From positions 1 through 64,000 of the forward strand of contig NZ_VHKL01000006.1 of assembly GCF_007474605.1 (NCBI RefSeq): a DNA stretch of 64,000 bases, given 5' to 3'. Positions 8,416 to 16,787 of the stretch are shown here, in pieces (the first letter of the stretch is position 1; each line of letters opens with the position of its first letter). The translations under genes and the position numbers were made by a program. The stretch is from Rhodoligotrophos appendicifer. Lineage in GTDB: Bacteria > Pseudomonadota > Alphaproteobacteria > Rhizobiales > Im1. The notes beneath the pieces were generated by a model. That model saw only the letters and a program-made list of their open reading frames with translations, did not search any database and was not told the DNA's origin.

Positions 8416-10485
8416 ATGAGCGTCGAAGCAGTGCTGGCGAACGCCTCGGCGAACACGGAAGAAGAAGCCGCGGACGAGGCCCTGATTGTCTTCACGCCTT
8501 CAGGCAAACGGGGTCGGTTTCCGATTGGCACGCCGGTACTTCAAGCGGCGCGTGCCCTTGGCGTGGACATTGACAGCGTCTGCGGTGGCCGAGCCATTTG
8601 CGGGCGCTGTCAGGTTCAGCTCTCGGAGGGCTCGTTCGCCAAGCACGGTTTGACCTCACGGTCCGACCATCTGACCCCGGTTTCGGCAACCGAACAGCGA
8701 TATGATGAAAAGCGCGGCCTCAAGCAGGGGCGCCGACTTTCTTGTCAGGTAAAACTTCTTGGCGACGTGGTGATTGACGTCCCTGCCGACAGCCAGGTCC
8801 ATAAACAAGTGGTTCGTAAGCGCGCCGAGGTCCGCGCCATCGAACTCGATCCGGTGACGCGACTTTATTATGTCGAGGTGGTCGAGCCAGACATGCATGC
8901 CCCCACGGGCGATCTCGAGCGTCTCTATACGGCGCTGCGGGAGCAATGGAACATTGCGGATGCCTACGCCGACCTTCGCACGATTCAACGCCTGCAGAAA
9001 GCTCTTCGGGAGGGCGACTGGAAGGTCACGGTCGCGGTTTATCACGGCGCCATTCGCAGCCGGAACCGCGTAGTTGCCGTGTGGCCACGGTTCCATGACA
9101 GGATTTACGGAGTCGCCATTGATATCGGCTCCACGACCATCGCGGCGCATCTGTGCGACCTGGCAACGGGCGATGTCATCGCCTCAGCGGGGCTCATGAA
9201 TCCCCAAATCAGGTTCGGCGAAGATCTCATGAGCCGGGTCTCCTATGTCATGATGAACCCGGGCGGCGACGTGGAGATGACGGCCGCGGTGCGTGACGCT
9301 TTGAATACGTTGATCGGACAGGTCGCGGCCGAAGCGGGCATTGAACGCACCAACATCGTCGAAGGGGTCTTTGTCGGCAATCCTGTCATGCACCACCTCC
9401 TGCTTGGGATCGACCCGATCGAACTGGGCGGAGCCCCTTTTGCCCTTGCGACCTCCACCTCGCAGACGCTATGGGCGAGTGAACTGGACGTGAGGATGCA
9501 TCCCGATGCACGCGTTTACATCCTTCCCTGCATCGCCGGTCACGTGGGAGCGGATGCGGCCGCTGTTGTGTTGTCCGAGGGTCCCTATCTCCAGGACGAG
9601 AACTGGCTAATAGTCGACGTCGGGACCAATGCGGAGATTGTGCTCGGAAACCGACATCGGTTGCTCGCCTGCTCCTCCCCCACGGGTCCAGCCTTTGAGG
9701 GCGCCCAGATTTCATCTGGCCAGCGGGCGGCCCCGGGAGCGATCGAACGCGTCCGCATCGACCCCTCAACCTTGGAGCCCCGCTACAAGGTCATCGGCAG
9801 CGATCTCTGGTCTGACGATCCCGCCTTCTCCGATGCGACCGCGTCCCTCGGCATCTCGGGCATATGCGGCTCCGGCATCATCGAAGCCATCGCCGAGATG
9901 TTTCTGGCAGGAATAGTCACCTCCGACGGCATGATTGACGGCAGCTTGGCGTCGGCGACGTCTCGCATCCAGCCCAACGGCCGGACATTCACCTATCTGC
10001 TTCGCGCAGGGGAGCCGGAAATCCGGGTTACGCAGAACGACATCCGGCAGATCCAGCTCGCCAAAGCTGCACTCTACGCCGGCGCACGCCTGCTGATGGA
10101 CCATCTTGAGATTGACGCCGTCGACCGCATCACTCTCGCCGGCGCCTTTGGCAGCCATATTGACGTGAAGCACGCCATGGTCCTGGGCATGATCCCCGAT
10201 TGCCCGTTGAACAAAGTGTCTTCCGCCGGCAACGCTGCCGGAACAGGCGCCCGCATTGCCCTCCTCAACGGCAAGGCTCGGCGAGAGATCGAGGACGTTG
10301 TCACCCGAATAGAGAAGATCGAGACCGCCATCGAGCCGAAGTTCCAGGAGCACTTCGTCAGTGCCATGGCCTTTCCTCACAAGACGGCGCTCTATCCCCA
10401 TCTCGCCCAGGTCGTCACTCTGCCTGAACAGAAGACTTCGGACGATGGTTCAGCCCGCCAGGGGCGGCGGCGGCGGCATCGCTAA
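8416..10485 (+). CDS. ASKHA-domain ferredoxin-like protein; reductive activator of corrinoid enzymes (RACE/RamA type)
   Basis: This 689-residue protein reactivates corrinoid proteins that have oxidised to Co(II), using ATP and an iron-sulfur cluster to restore Co(I). The N-terminal 2Fe-2S ferredoxin domain shows C56-x5-C62-x2-C65 and a fourth Cys near 110 in RRLSC. A linker follows, then the actin-like ATPase (ASKHA) domain from about 230, with the phosphate-binding VAIDIGSTTIAAHL and later DVGTNAEIVL and LAGAFGSHI. I chose ATG 8416 because GGAG lies 11 nt upstream; an in-frame GTG at 8404 overlaps that site. It directly follows the pterin-binding methyltransferase and is probably in one operon with it. 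A basic Arg-rich tail ends the protein. It converges with the second mttB gene 160 nt away. Confidence 0.9.
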   Translation: MSVEAVLANASANTEEEAADEALIVFTPSGKRGRFPIGTPVLQAARALGVDIDSVCGGRAICGRCQVQLSEGSFAKHGLTSRSDHLTPVSATEQRYDEKRGLKQGRRLSCQVKLLGDVVIDVPADSQVHKQVVRKRAEVRAIELDPVTRLYYVEVVEPDMHAPTGDLERLYTALREQWNIADAYADLRTIQRLQKALREGDWKVTVAVYHGAIRSRNRVVAVWPRFHDRIYGVAIDIGSTTIAAHLCDLATGDVIASAGLMNPQIRFGEDLMSRVSYVMMNPGGDVEMTAAVRDALNTLIGQVAAEAGIERTNIVEGVFVGNPVMHHLLLGIDPIELGGAPFALATSTSQTLWASELDVRMHPDARVYILPCIAGHVGADAAAVVLSEGPYLQDENWLIVDVGTNAEIVLGNRHRLLACSSPTGPAFEGAQISSGQRAAPGAIERVRIDPSTLEPRYKVIGSDLWSDDPAFSDATASLGISGICGSGIIEAIAEMFLAGIVTSDGMIDGSLASATSRIQPNGRTFTYLLRAGEPEIRVTQNDIRQIQLAKAALYAGARLLMDHLEIDAVDRITLAGAFGSHIDVKHAMVLGMIPDCPLNKVSSAGNAAGTGARIALLNGKARREIEDVVTRIEKIETAIEPKFQEHFVSAMAFPHKTALYPHLAQVVTLPEQKTSDDGSARQGRRRRHR

Positions 10486-10644
10486 CGACAGGCGCTGCCA
10501 GGCCGAAAGATGCCGCTTCCTAGGCACCTTCCTTCATGTTGATAAGATCGCCATTTGCGACATGAACGTCTCTGTATAACCGGTCATTCCCGGGGCGACC
10601 TGCGAGAGCGCTTCACGAGCTCTGCCTTCGAAGCCCTGTGTCCC

Positions 10645-12207
10645 TCAAAAATCCGTTGGTGCGCCACCCTCTCGCTTTCGACGTTCTACAAACGCGTCGA
10701 CCTCCTCCAGAATCCCTGGATCGATCGGTGGCGGAACGTAATCTGCAAGCGCTTGCTTGAACACGCGGTTTGCCTTCTGTGCCGCATCGGGGCTTCCGGC
10801 CTCGACCCAGCTTTGGTGATTGCGCCAATCAGAGAGAATGGGAGAGTAGAAGGCCGTCCGGTATCTTTCCTGGGTGTGCTGTGCCCCGAAGAAGTGCCCT
10901 CCGGGCCCGACCTCCCGCATGGCGTCCAGGGCAAGTTCCGCATCGCCACTGATGACCGGCTTCAGAAATTCGGTCACCATCTGAAGGAGGTCGACATCGA
11001 GAATGAATTTCTCGAACGAGGCGACGAGGCCGCCTTCCATCCATCCTGCGGCGTGCTTGATGAGATTGCCGCCTCCCATAACCGCTCCCCATAGCGAAAA
11101 GACGGACTCATAAGCTGCCTGCGCGTCCACTGTATTGGCAGCGCAGGTATTGGACGTGCGATAGGGCAGCTTATAGCGTCGCGCCAGCTGTCCGCCGATA
11201 ATGGCCGTCTTCATGTATTCGGGCGTGCCGAAGGCCGGCGCACCCGACTTCATGTCCACGTTCGAGGTAAAGGCGCCGTAGATCACAGGTGCGCCTTTTC
11301 GCACGATCTGCGTCATTGCAATGCCAGCCAAGGCCTCGGCATTCTGTTCGACGATGGCCCCGGCCAGCGTCACCGGTGCCATTGCCCCCGCAAGTGTGAA
11401 GGGTGTGATGCAGATCGCCTGGCCTTTTGCGGACATTTCCAGGATCCCGCCGAGCATTGGAGAATCGAGCCGGAGCGGCGAAGAGGTGTTGATGATTGAG
11501 ACCATAGACGGCTCTGACGCGAACTGCTCGTGTGATACGCCGCGCCCGAGCCGCCAGATTTCCATCCCGTCGACGATGCGCTCCTTCCCGAGTGAATAGG
11601 CATGGCCGACCTTGTCGCAAAGCACGATCTGAGCCCGCAAAGCATCCAGATGGCGGACGGAAGGATGCATATCGACGGGCTCGACGGGATAACCACCGAC
11701 CATGTGGATGGTGTTGAAATACTGTGCCAGCTTGAGGAGATTGCAGTAATCCTCCGTGTTGCCGATCCGTCTTCCTCGATCCATGTCTGACGCATTTGGC
11801 GGACTGGAGATGCAGGAGAAGACGATCGAATTCCCCCCCATTTCGATGTTCCGCTCTGGATTTCTGGCATGCAGCGTAAACCGCTCGGGTGCTGTCTTGA
11901 TCAGCTCCTCGATCAGGGCGGGATCGAACCTGACCCGCTCTGAATTTGGATCTACATCTGCACCCGCACGTCGTAGCAGGTCACGCGCCTCCGGCAGAAG
12001 GAAGTCCATCCCGATCTCCTTCAGGACGTCCAGCGAGGCACGGTGAATAGCCTCCACCTGGTCATCGGAGATGATGTGCATCGGCGCCACGGTGAGCTTC
12101 GGCTGCTGCCAGGGAAGCTGTGGCACGGCCTGTCCGGTGACATCGCTGGCCTCACGGTGCCGCCGACCTGACCGCTGACGTTTCGTAGCCTCTGCCGCTT
12201 CTTGCAT
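10645..12207 (-). CDS. MttB-superfamily corrinoid methyltransferase, second paralogue (no pyrrolysine)
   Basis: This is a second member of the trimethylamine methyltransferase superfamily, 520 residues from ATG 12207. That start has AGGA 10 nt upstream; two earlier in-frame starts (12243 and 12300) lack a ribosome site. There is no internal amber codon. It shares with the first paralogue the motifs RNPERNI, ITPFTLAGAMAPVTLAG and KHAAGWMEGGLVASFEKFI, but differs widely between them, so it probably acts on another substrate or methylation state. It is predicted to be a TIM barrel that methylates the shared corrinoid protein. It is convergent with the corrinoid activator gene and divergent from a DMT exporter gene. 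The N-terminus is basic and low in complexity for about 30 residues. Confidence 0.88.
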   Translation of the reverse strand: MQEAAEATKRQRSGRRHREASDVTGQAVPQLPWQQPKLTVAPMHIISDDQVEAIHRASLDVLKEIGMDFLLPEARDLLRRAGADVDPNSERVRFDPALIEELIKTAPERFTLHARNPERNIEMGGNSIVFSCISSPPNASDMDRGRRIGNTEDYCNLLKLAQYFNTIHMVGGYPVEPVDMHPSVRHLDALRAQIVLCDKVGHAYSLGKERIVDGMEIWRLGRGVSHEQFASEPSMVSIINTSSPLRLDSPMLGGILEMSAKGQAICITPFTLAGAMAPVTLAGAIVEQNAEALAGIAMTQIVRKGAPVIYGAFTSNVDMKSGAPAFGTPEYMKTAIIGGQLARRYKLPYRTSNTCAANTVDAQAAYESVFSLWGAVMGGGNLIKHAAGWMEGGLVASFEKFILDVDLLQMVTEFLKPVISGDAELALDAMREVGPGGHFFGAQHTQERYRTAFYSPILSDWRNHQSWVEAGSPDAAQKANRVFKQALADYVPPPIDPGILEEVDAFVERRKREGGAPTDF

Positions 12208-12487
12208 GGCGCTGCTTTCCTGTTTGCTCGGGCCTGAGTTCATACACCCACAGCGGTGAGCTGGCTTGCGCAGGCTCTTTGCAAAGCGGTCCTGCGTCAT
12301 TCGGATTGATGCACGGACGCAGCGTGCGAAGCCACAGCGATTCGAGCACCATCTGCAAAATTGCTGCGCCGAAGCAATCGACCCGTGGAATTCACAACCC
12401 AGCTATGTAGAGCCCGTCCTGCTTTCCACTTGGCCGTTCCTTGACTTCAGGCTATGGCTCATCGCATCAAGAGCAAATGGCCGCACC

Positions 12488-13441
12488 GTGACCGACTTAG
12501 CTACAGTAAAGATAGCCGGTGCGACGACCACTCCCGACACTCATCTTGTCGGTGGATTACGCCGGTCCCCCCGCAAAGCCATCCTTTTTGCTCTTGCCGC
12601 CATATTTTGCCTCTGCGTATTGGATGTGCTCGTCAAATGGCTTGCGGCGAGCTATTCGATCCCTCAGATAATCTTCCTCCGCTACATCGGCGGCTTGGCT
12701 CTCGCTCTGGTCGTCGCACAGCGCAGCGGCGGGTTCGCACAGCTGCGCACGAACCGAATATCCGGGCATCTCACACGGTCGCTCTTCAACCTGATCACGA
12801 TGCTTTTGTTTTACTATGCTCTGCGCATGCTGCCTCTGGCGGATGTGGTCGCCATTGCATTTGCAGCCCCGCTTTTCATGACGCTTCTGTCCATTCTTTT
12901 TCTCGGCGAGAAAGTGGGTCCTGCGCGCTGGCTGGCTTTGGCCATCGGAATGGTCGGGGTAATTGTCATCCTGCGACCTGGCGATGGAAGCTTGGGGCTC
13001 GGAGGAGCGCTCGCTTTGTGCTCGGCGCTTTTCTACGCCCTCACTCAAATCTCTGCGCGGCAGCTCAGCAGCACGGAATCGAGCGCAACGATTCTGTTTT
13101 ATTACAGTGCCGGTGTCCTGGTGATAACGATGTGCCTTCTGCCCTGGAATTGGCAGATGCCGAGCCTCTTTGACTGGGGGTTGTTCGTTCTCCTCTCTAT
13201 CTTCGGCAGCTATGGACAACTTTTTCTCAACCAAGCCTGTCGTTACGGTGAGGTCTCCATGTTAGCCTCCATTGAATATACCGGTCTCTTCTGGGCTGTC
13301 CTGTTCGGCTTCCTTGTCTGGGGTGACATTCCAACCTGGTCTGTCGTCATCGGGGCGGGAATCATCGTCGCCAGCACTCTCTTCATCACCCGTCGCGAGA
13401 TGATGCGGAAGGACATTCCCCTTAGGGAGTCCGCGGGGTGA
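12488..13441 (+). CDS. DMT-superfamily (EamA) transporter
   Basis: This is an inner-membrane protein of the drug/metabolite transporter superfamily with two EamA repeats and about ten hydrophobic segments, starting near AILFALAAIFCLCVLDVLVKW. Typical family sequence includes the end of the first repeat, LGEKVGPARWLALAIGMVGVIVILRPG. Members usually export amino acids or related small metabolites. The start is uncertain: GTG 12488 gives a normal length of 317 residues, whereas the frame stays open to 12266 through non-membrane sequence that looks non-coding. The stop overlaps the start of the next gene by 4 nt (GTGA), so the two are translationally coupled. It is divergent from mttB2 and may export a product of the methyl-transfer pathway, but its position is the only evidence. 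Confidence 0.8.
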   Translation: MTDLATVKIAGATTTPDTHLVGGLRRSPRKAILFALAAIFCLCVLDVLVKWLAASYSIPQIIFLRYIGGLALALVVAQRSGGFAQLRTNRISGHLTRSLFNLITMLLFYYALRMLPLADVVAIAFAAPLFMTLLSILFLGEKVGPARWLALAIGMVGVIVILRPGDGSLGLGGALALCSALFYALTQISARQLSSTESSATILFYYSAGVLVITMCLLPWNWQMPSLFDWGLFVLLSIFGSYGQLFLNQACRYGEVSMLASIEYTGLFWAVLFGFLVWGDIPTWSVVIGAGIIVASTLFITRREMMRKDIPLRESAG

Positions 13442-14127
13442 AGACGATATGGTCGGAGATCCAAGCCTCGGGCTTTGTGGCTTTGAGCTGGTTTCTGCCG
13501 ACTCCTGAGGATTTTCTTCCCGAATGGGAGGACAAGATCGCAACCGTGGTCTTGATCGGCAATGCTGGCCCCGGCATGTGGCAGCGCTTTATTTCCGATC
13601 GAGAGCCCGACAAGGACCTTCTGGACGACTGGACCCGGGACAAGGCCTCATCCTTGGCACGGGGCCTCGGGGCCCGCGCCGTATTCCCCTTTGACCGTCC
13701 TTATCTGCCGTTCCAGCGTTGGGCGGCCAAGGGAGGCAATGCGTTTTCCTCTCCGCTGGGTTTGACGATCCACCCCCTCTACGGGCTGTGGCATGCCTAC
13801 CGCGCTGCCCTCCTCTTCTCCCGGCCGCTGTCTCTGCCGGAGCCAGTCCGGCAAGACCACCCTTGCGAAAGCTGCCCCACGCGGCCTTGCCTGTCCGCCT
13901 GTCCGGTCGGCGCCTTCACCGGCACCGATTATGATGTGGAGGGCTGCGCCCGGCACGTGACAGGCCCTCAGGGTCAGCGCTGCTATGGGGGATGCCTCGC
14001 GCGCCGGGCCTGCCCTGTGGGTCGCGACTTCACCTATGCGCCTTCCCAGGCTAGGTTTCATATGCGCCATTTCATACAGGCCCGCGATCCGAATTGGGAG
14101 ATGACGAGTGATGGTCTCGAAGCGTGA
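13438..14127 (+). CDS. Iron-sulfur protein with eight cysteines, QueG-like C-terminal ferredoxin region
   Basis: The 229-residue protein begins at a GTG that overlaps the stop of the transporter gene. The C-terminal third has eight Cys in two groups, C143-x2-C146-x4-C151-x3-C155-P and C170, C182-x3-C186-x5-C192-P, consistent with two [4Fe-4S] clusters arranged as in the tail of epoxyqueuosine reductase (QueG). The N-terminal 130 residues resemble no domain I can name; in QueG, RdhA and MMACHC this position is a cobalamin-binding nitroreductase-like fold, but I cannot see a cobalamin motif. Given the corrinoid genes around it, a role in electron supply or corrinoid handling is possible but inferred. 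It overlaps the following GFA gene by 17 nt. Confidence 0.7.
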   Translation: MKTIWSEIQASGFVALSWFLPTPEDFLPEWEDKIATVVLIGNAGPGMWQRFISDREPDKDLLDDWTRDKASSLARGLGARAVFPFDRPYLPFQRWAAKGGNAFSSPLGLTIHPLYGLWHAYRAALLFSRPLSLPEPVRQDHPCESCPTRPCLSACPVGAFTGTDYDVEGCARHVTGPQGQRCYGGCLARRACPVGRDFTYAPSQARFHMRHFIQARDPNWEMTSDGLEA

Positions 14128-14584
14128 AGGCTCCTGTCTCTGCGGAGCGGTCCAGTTCACGGCGGGCGAGCCTCTGCGCCCCATCGTCTACTGCCACTGT
14201 CGTCAATGTCGGAAGCAAACCGGCCACTTTCTCGCGTCGACCGCGACAGCGTTGGATCGTTTTCAACTCACATGTGACCAGGGGCTCGCCTGGTATCGGG
14301 CCAGCGAGATCGCCACACGCGGCTTCTGCAGAATCTGCGGCTCGACCCTGTTCTGGCAGCGCGACGGAGCCGACGAGATCTCCATTGCCGCAGGCACCTT
14401 GGATGACAGCACCGGCCTCATCGAGGACGGGCACATTTTTTGCGCGGAGAAGGGCGGGTATTACGAGCCGGCCGGGGGCAAGTATCAGGTTCCGGGCTCA
14501 GACCGGCCGGCGACCCCTCAGCCGGAGGTCCTCGCCCTCAGGAAACCATCCATGTCGCCATATCCGGTGAAGCGGCGTTCATAG
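14111..14584 (+). CDS. GFA-family zinc-binding protein
   Basis: This 157-residue protein carries the Cys pattern of the glutathione-dependent formaldehyde-activating (GFA/CENP-V) family: CLC at 9-11, CHCRQC at 28-33 and CRIC near 79-82, which bind zinc. The founding member Gfa accelerates addition of glutathione to formaldehyde, but many GFA paralogues have other or unknown roles. Formaldehyde handling would make sense near demethylation genes; that is an inference. ATG 14111 is preferred over the adjoining GTG 14108. The first 17 nt lie inside the upstream iron-sulfur gene, indicating coupling. The last about 67 nt overlap the 3' end of the convergent DUF1638 gene; the zinc domain is complete before that overlap. 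Confidence 0.82.
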   Translation: MVSKREGSCLCGAVQFTAGEPLRPIVYCHCRQCRKQTGHFLASTATALDRFQLTCDQGLAWYRASEIATRGFCRICGSTLFWQRDGADEISIAAGTLDDSTGLIEDGHIFCAEKGGYYEPAGGKYQVPGSDRPATPQPEVLALRKPSMSPYPVKRRS

Positions 14585-15216
14585 CCGAGCCCCAGTCGCT
14601 TCGCCGCAGTCTCGGCTCTGGCGTCCAAGCCGGGATCGTTGACCTGGGCGAGATAAATGACCTTCTCGTAATTGCCAAAATAGAGCGGCAGAAGCTCAGG
14701 ATGGCGGTCGAGGCCCAGGCCCTCCCAAACCAGCTTGTCAAAGTGCCGGGCCAGATAATCGGTGAGATAGAAGCTTCTGAAGTCGGCGTCCTCGCGGCCG
14801 GCAAAGAGGTCATTGCCGGTGAAGAAGGAGTAGCAGTGCGGACCTGGGATCCGCTCGACGCCTTCTTCTTCCACCACACGATCCAAAAGGCCGCCGGTAC
14901 CACAGTCACCATAGAGCACGAAGATATTCTCGTAAGCACCTCGAGCTTCGCGGATTTTTTCGCGGACCGCCTCAGGGATCATCTCTGGATGATTGTGCAG
15001 CTTAGCGGGCAGGCACGCGAGATCGAACATCGCCCACTGATTGGCCTCGATGAGCGTGACGATTTCAGTGGCAAGGGCACCACAGGCGATCAGCAGGAGA
15101 CGACCCTCCCCTCTCCTGAAGCCGAACGTCTCTACCGTCTCCAAATTCATAGACTGACTATAGGGAGGATCGACGTCTGGCGAAAGGGCGCAGGCCTCGA
15201 CAAGGGCGTCAACCAT
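14518..15216 (-). CDS. DUF1638 domain protein
   Basis: This is a 232-residue protein of the DUF1638 family, recognised from LIACGALATEI near residue 43, the YGDCGTGG segment near 102, the PHCYSFFTG segment and a C-terminal ERRFTGYGDM. The function is unknown; the conserved Cys and His residues (CG, DCG, HC) could bind a metal or cofactor. Such genes recur beside MttB-family methyltransferases and corrinoid proteins, and here one lies between the two mttB genes and the corrinoid protein gene. I therefore regard it as part of the methyl-transfer system. ATG 15216 has GAGGA 11 nt upstream; ATG 15150 is an alternative. Its 3' end overlaps the GFA gene on the other strand. Confidence 0.85.
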   Translation of the reverse strand: MVDALVEACALSPDVDPPYSQSMNLETVETFGFRRGEGRLLLIACGALATEIVTLIEANQWAMFDLACLPAKLHNHPEMIPEAVREKIREARGAYENIFVLYGDCGTGGLLDRVVEEEGVERIPGPHCYSFFTGNDLFAGREDADFRSFYLTDYLARHFDKLVWEGLGLDRHPELLPLYFGNYEKVIYLAQVNDPGLDARAETAAKRLGLGYERRFTGYGDMDGFLRARTSG

Positions 15217-15252
15217 TCACTAACCATTCCTCTTAAAATTTGTTTTGGTGTG

Positions 15253-15281
15253 TTTCAATTTATCTCTCGTTATGATTGAAA
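15253..15281. promoter_or_regulatory. Inverted repeat in AT-rich leader
   Basis: TTTCAAT and its complement ATTGAAA are separated by 15 nt, giving 22 nt between repeat centres. The site lies in the AT-rich gap between the divergent DUF1638 gene and the 15,289 gene. The spacing of about two helical turns is compatible with an operator, but no regulator is encoded nearby. Confidence 0.3.
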
Positions 15282-15288
15282 TCGCATA

Positions 15289-15678
15289 GTGAAGGCCGAA
15301 GATGTCATTGGGTGCGTCATGGCCTGGTCGCTGATGAAAACTTTCTCCAAACGGAACCGACCTCGGCCGGCCCGGACACTTGAAGTCGAGGAGTTTGAAG
15401 CCCCTGAACGGCGGTGGGATGGCAGTTCTGCCCAAATAAGACTCCGAAGAGAGCTCAAGTTAATTCGCGTCCCAAATACCAAATTATCCTGGATTTCAAT
15501 GACAATATCCGATGATATTGCAGAGATAAAATCCGGCTCTCACAGTAATTTGGTTCATCATTTTCTTTCTGCAGAACACGTCAGTTATTTACTAGAGCAA
15601 CGAGGGTCTGATGTTTATATTCATCTATATTTAAATGCTGAGCGTGACAAATCGAGGACAAAATTTACTATAGTTTGA
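15289..15678 (+). CDS. Hypothetical protein in AT-rich patch
   Basis: The frame encodes up to 129 residues; GTG 15289, ATG 15319 and ATG 15334 are all possible starts and none has a clear ribosome site. The C-terminal two thirds alternates charged and hydrophobic residues (IHLYLNAERDKSRTKFTIV) like a small beta-rich domain. No signal peptide or family is recognised. Base composition is clearly more AT-rich than the surrounding genes, especially after 15,440, and codon use differs to match, which suggests acquired sequence. The gene ends 33 nt before the first of two paralogous small glycine-rich protein genes and may be cotranscribed with them, possibly as a partner or protective protein; this is speculation from position. 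Confidence 0.5.
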   Translation: MKAEDVIGCVMAWSLMKTFSKRNRPRPARTLEVEEFEAPERRWDGSSAQIRLRRELKLIRVPNTKLSWISMTISDDIAEIKSGSHSNLVHHFLSAEHVSYLLEQRGSDVYIHLYLNAERDKSRTKFTIV

Positions 15679-15711
15679 ATTATTTTCATAAAATTTCATG
15701 AGGAGTAAGTT

Positions 15712-16092
15712 ATGAGCTTTATCGGAAGCGCGATCAGTGCTGTGGGTGGAGTTGTCGGCAGTATATTCGGCGGTGTCGCAAATGCTGTTGGCGAGGCAGT
15801 CGTTGACGTTGGCCATGTCGCCCAGGCAGTCGTCGACGTACCCGTCCATCTCGTAAAGCATGCGGGCGAGACCATATCGAGCTTGGGTAACGGCAATGAC
15901 CATAACAACAATCACAGTAACGATGGCCCCTATACGCCGTCGCCGCTCGCCGTTGATCCCGGAACCCAACCCGGAGCGGGCCACGGCCCGGCGATCTCTC
16001 CTGCCCCGACCCCCATCATGGATCATGGTCCGGGTCCAGCGGCCGATCAAAATGACGGAATGATCTACCACAGCGGCGACCACATGATGTGA
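15712..16092 (+). CDS. Small glycine-rich amphipathic protein, copy 1 of a tandem pair
   Basis: This 126-residue protein starts at ATG 15712 behind GAGGAGT. Residues 1-60 are rich in Gly, Ala and Val with small residues spaced like a glycine zipper (SAVGGVVGSIFGG), then comes an Asn/His stretch (65-71), a Pro/Gly-rich linker and an acidic end with DGMIYH near residue 115. The second protein 338 nt downstream shares the MSFI start, the glycine-rich helix, the Pro-rich linker and the DG-[ML]-IYH end, so the two are paralogues. I do not recognise the family. The N-terminal half could insert into or lie on a membrane; there is no classical cleavable signal peptide. A bacteriocin-like, holin-like or matrix protein are all conceivable, none shown. 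Confidence 0.65.
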   Translation: MSFIGSAISAVGGVVGSIFGGVANAVGEAVVDVGHVAQAVVDVPVHLVKHAGETISSLGNGNDHNNNHSNDGPYTPSPLAVDPGTQPGAGHGPAISPAPTPIMDHGPGPAADQNDGMIYHSGDHMM

Positions 16093-16429
16093 CACGAAGC
16101 CTCGATGATCGCCAAGATCTCCACGATCATTGAGGCTGATCTCCGGGTCTGAGGGATCGGGCTCGCCCTTTCTTTACCGTCCCTCGACAACCTACAAGCC
16201 CTTATCAACTGATACACACTCTAGGGTTGCAATCCTGCCCTTTCGGCGATATAGGAACGACGATCAGAGTCGGAGACTTAGGCCAACATCTGGGGAGGAG
16301 GCCGTCGTTTTATCAATGTCGGGCCCCTCCTTCCTGGAGGTCGCAATACTCATACAACAGCAAAAAAATTTTCTCTCTCCGACCCATTAGAAGAAATTCT
16401 ATTTTCCTATAATAATTCGAGGATTTGAA
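16093..16429 (+). other. Spacer between the two small glycine-rich protein genes
   Basis: This 337-nt gap holds no convincing gene; the one frame of 86 codons (16,130-16,390) has no ribosome site and low-complexity composition. It starts with an imperfect stem-loop, and its last 80 nt are strongly AT-rich (around 16,360-16,420), including TATAAT-like sequence (CCTATAATAATTC), so it probably carries a separate promoter for the second copy. No degenerate third copy of the small gene was seen. Confidence 0.4.
16099..16136 (+). terminator. Imperfect stem-loop after small gene copy 1
   Basis: GCCTCGATGATCG (16,099-16,111) pairs with CGATCATTGAGGC (16,124-16,136) with one mismatch around a 12-nt loop. 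It begins 7 nt after the stop codon at 16,092. There is no U tract, so it could be a factor-dependent end or a transcript-stabilising hairpin rather than a true intrinsic terminator. Confidence 0.35.
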
Positions 16430-16741
16430 ATGAGTTTCATAGCAGATACTTTTAACGGAATAGCAAATATCGCAGCGAATCTTGTCGGCGGTGCTGTGGG
16501 TATATTGGGTGGCGCGGTCACGGGTGTTGGAAAAGTGGCGGATGCCATTGTCCATATCCCAATCGATGCGTCCAAAATTGCGGGCGATACTCTCACCAAT
16601 ATCGGTGATGAGCTGCGCGGCAACCATCATCCTCCGGCAGCCGGCGGACCGACCCCGGTCCCGCAACCGCCGGCTGAGAGCGATGACGGACTGATTTACC
16701 ACGCCACCAGCTCCAGCTCGATCACCGGTCACGTATCGTGA
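16430..16741 (+). CDS. Small glycine-rich amphipathic protein, copy 2 of a tandem pair
   Basis: This 103-residue paralogue of the preceding small protein starts at ATG 16430, 6 nt after GAGGA. It has the same layout: MSFI start, Gly/Ala/Val-rich segment with GGAVGILGGAVTG spacing (residues 20-35), a polar stretch, a Pro-rich linker (PTPVPQPP) and an acidic end with DGLIYH near residue 87, followed by a Ser-rich tail. The linker is shorter than in copy 1, and the sequences diverge outside the common features, so this is an old duplication. No family is recognised. A GC-rich hairpin follows the gene. Confidence 0.65.
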   Translation: MSFIADTFNGIANIAANLVGGAVGILGGAVTGVGKVADAIVHIPIDASKIAGDTLTNIGDELRGNHHPPAAGGPTPVPQPPAESDDGLIYHATSSSSITGHVS

Positions 16742-16758
16742 CGACCCATGAGATCTAG

Positions 16759-16787
16759 GGGCCGGCCGCTGACGCGCCGGCCCGTTT
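16759..16787 (+). terminator. Intrinsic terminator-like hairpin after small gene copy 2
   Basis: An 8-bp perfect stem, GGGCCGGC with GCCGGCCC, encloses a 9-nt loop (CGCTGACGC) and is followed by GTTTG. It lies 17 nt after the stop at 16,741, between the small gene and the convergent corrinoid protein gene, and could stop transcription from the plus strand. Confidence 0.5.

Noticed and set aside
4497-12207. Pyrrolysine-encoding MttB genes
   Set aside because: Neither mttB gene contains an in-frame amber codon before its natural stop, and no pyl genes are present.
16130-16390. 86-codon frame between the two small glycine-rich protein genes
   Set aside because: No ribosome site, low-complexity translation and overlap with the likely promoter of the second copy.
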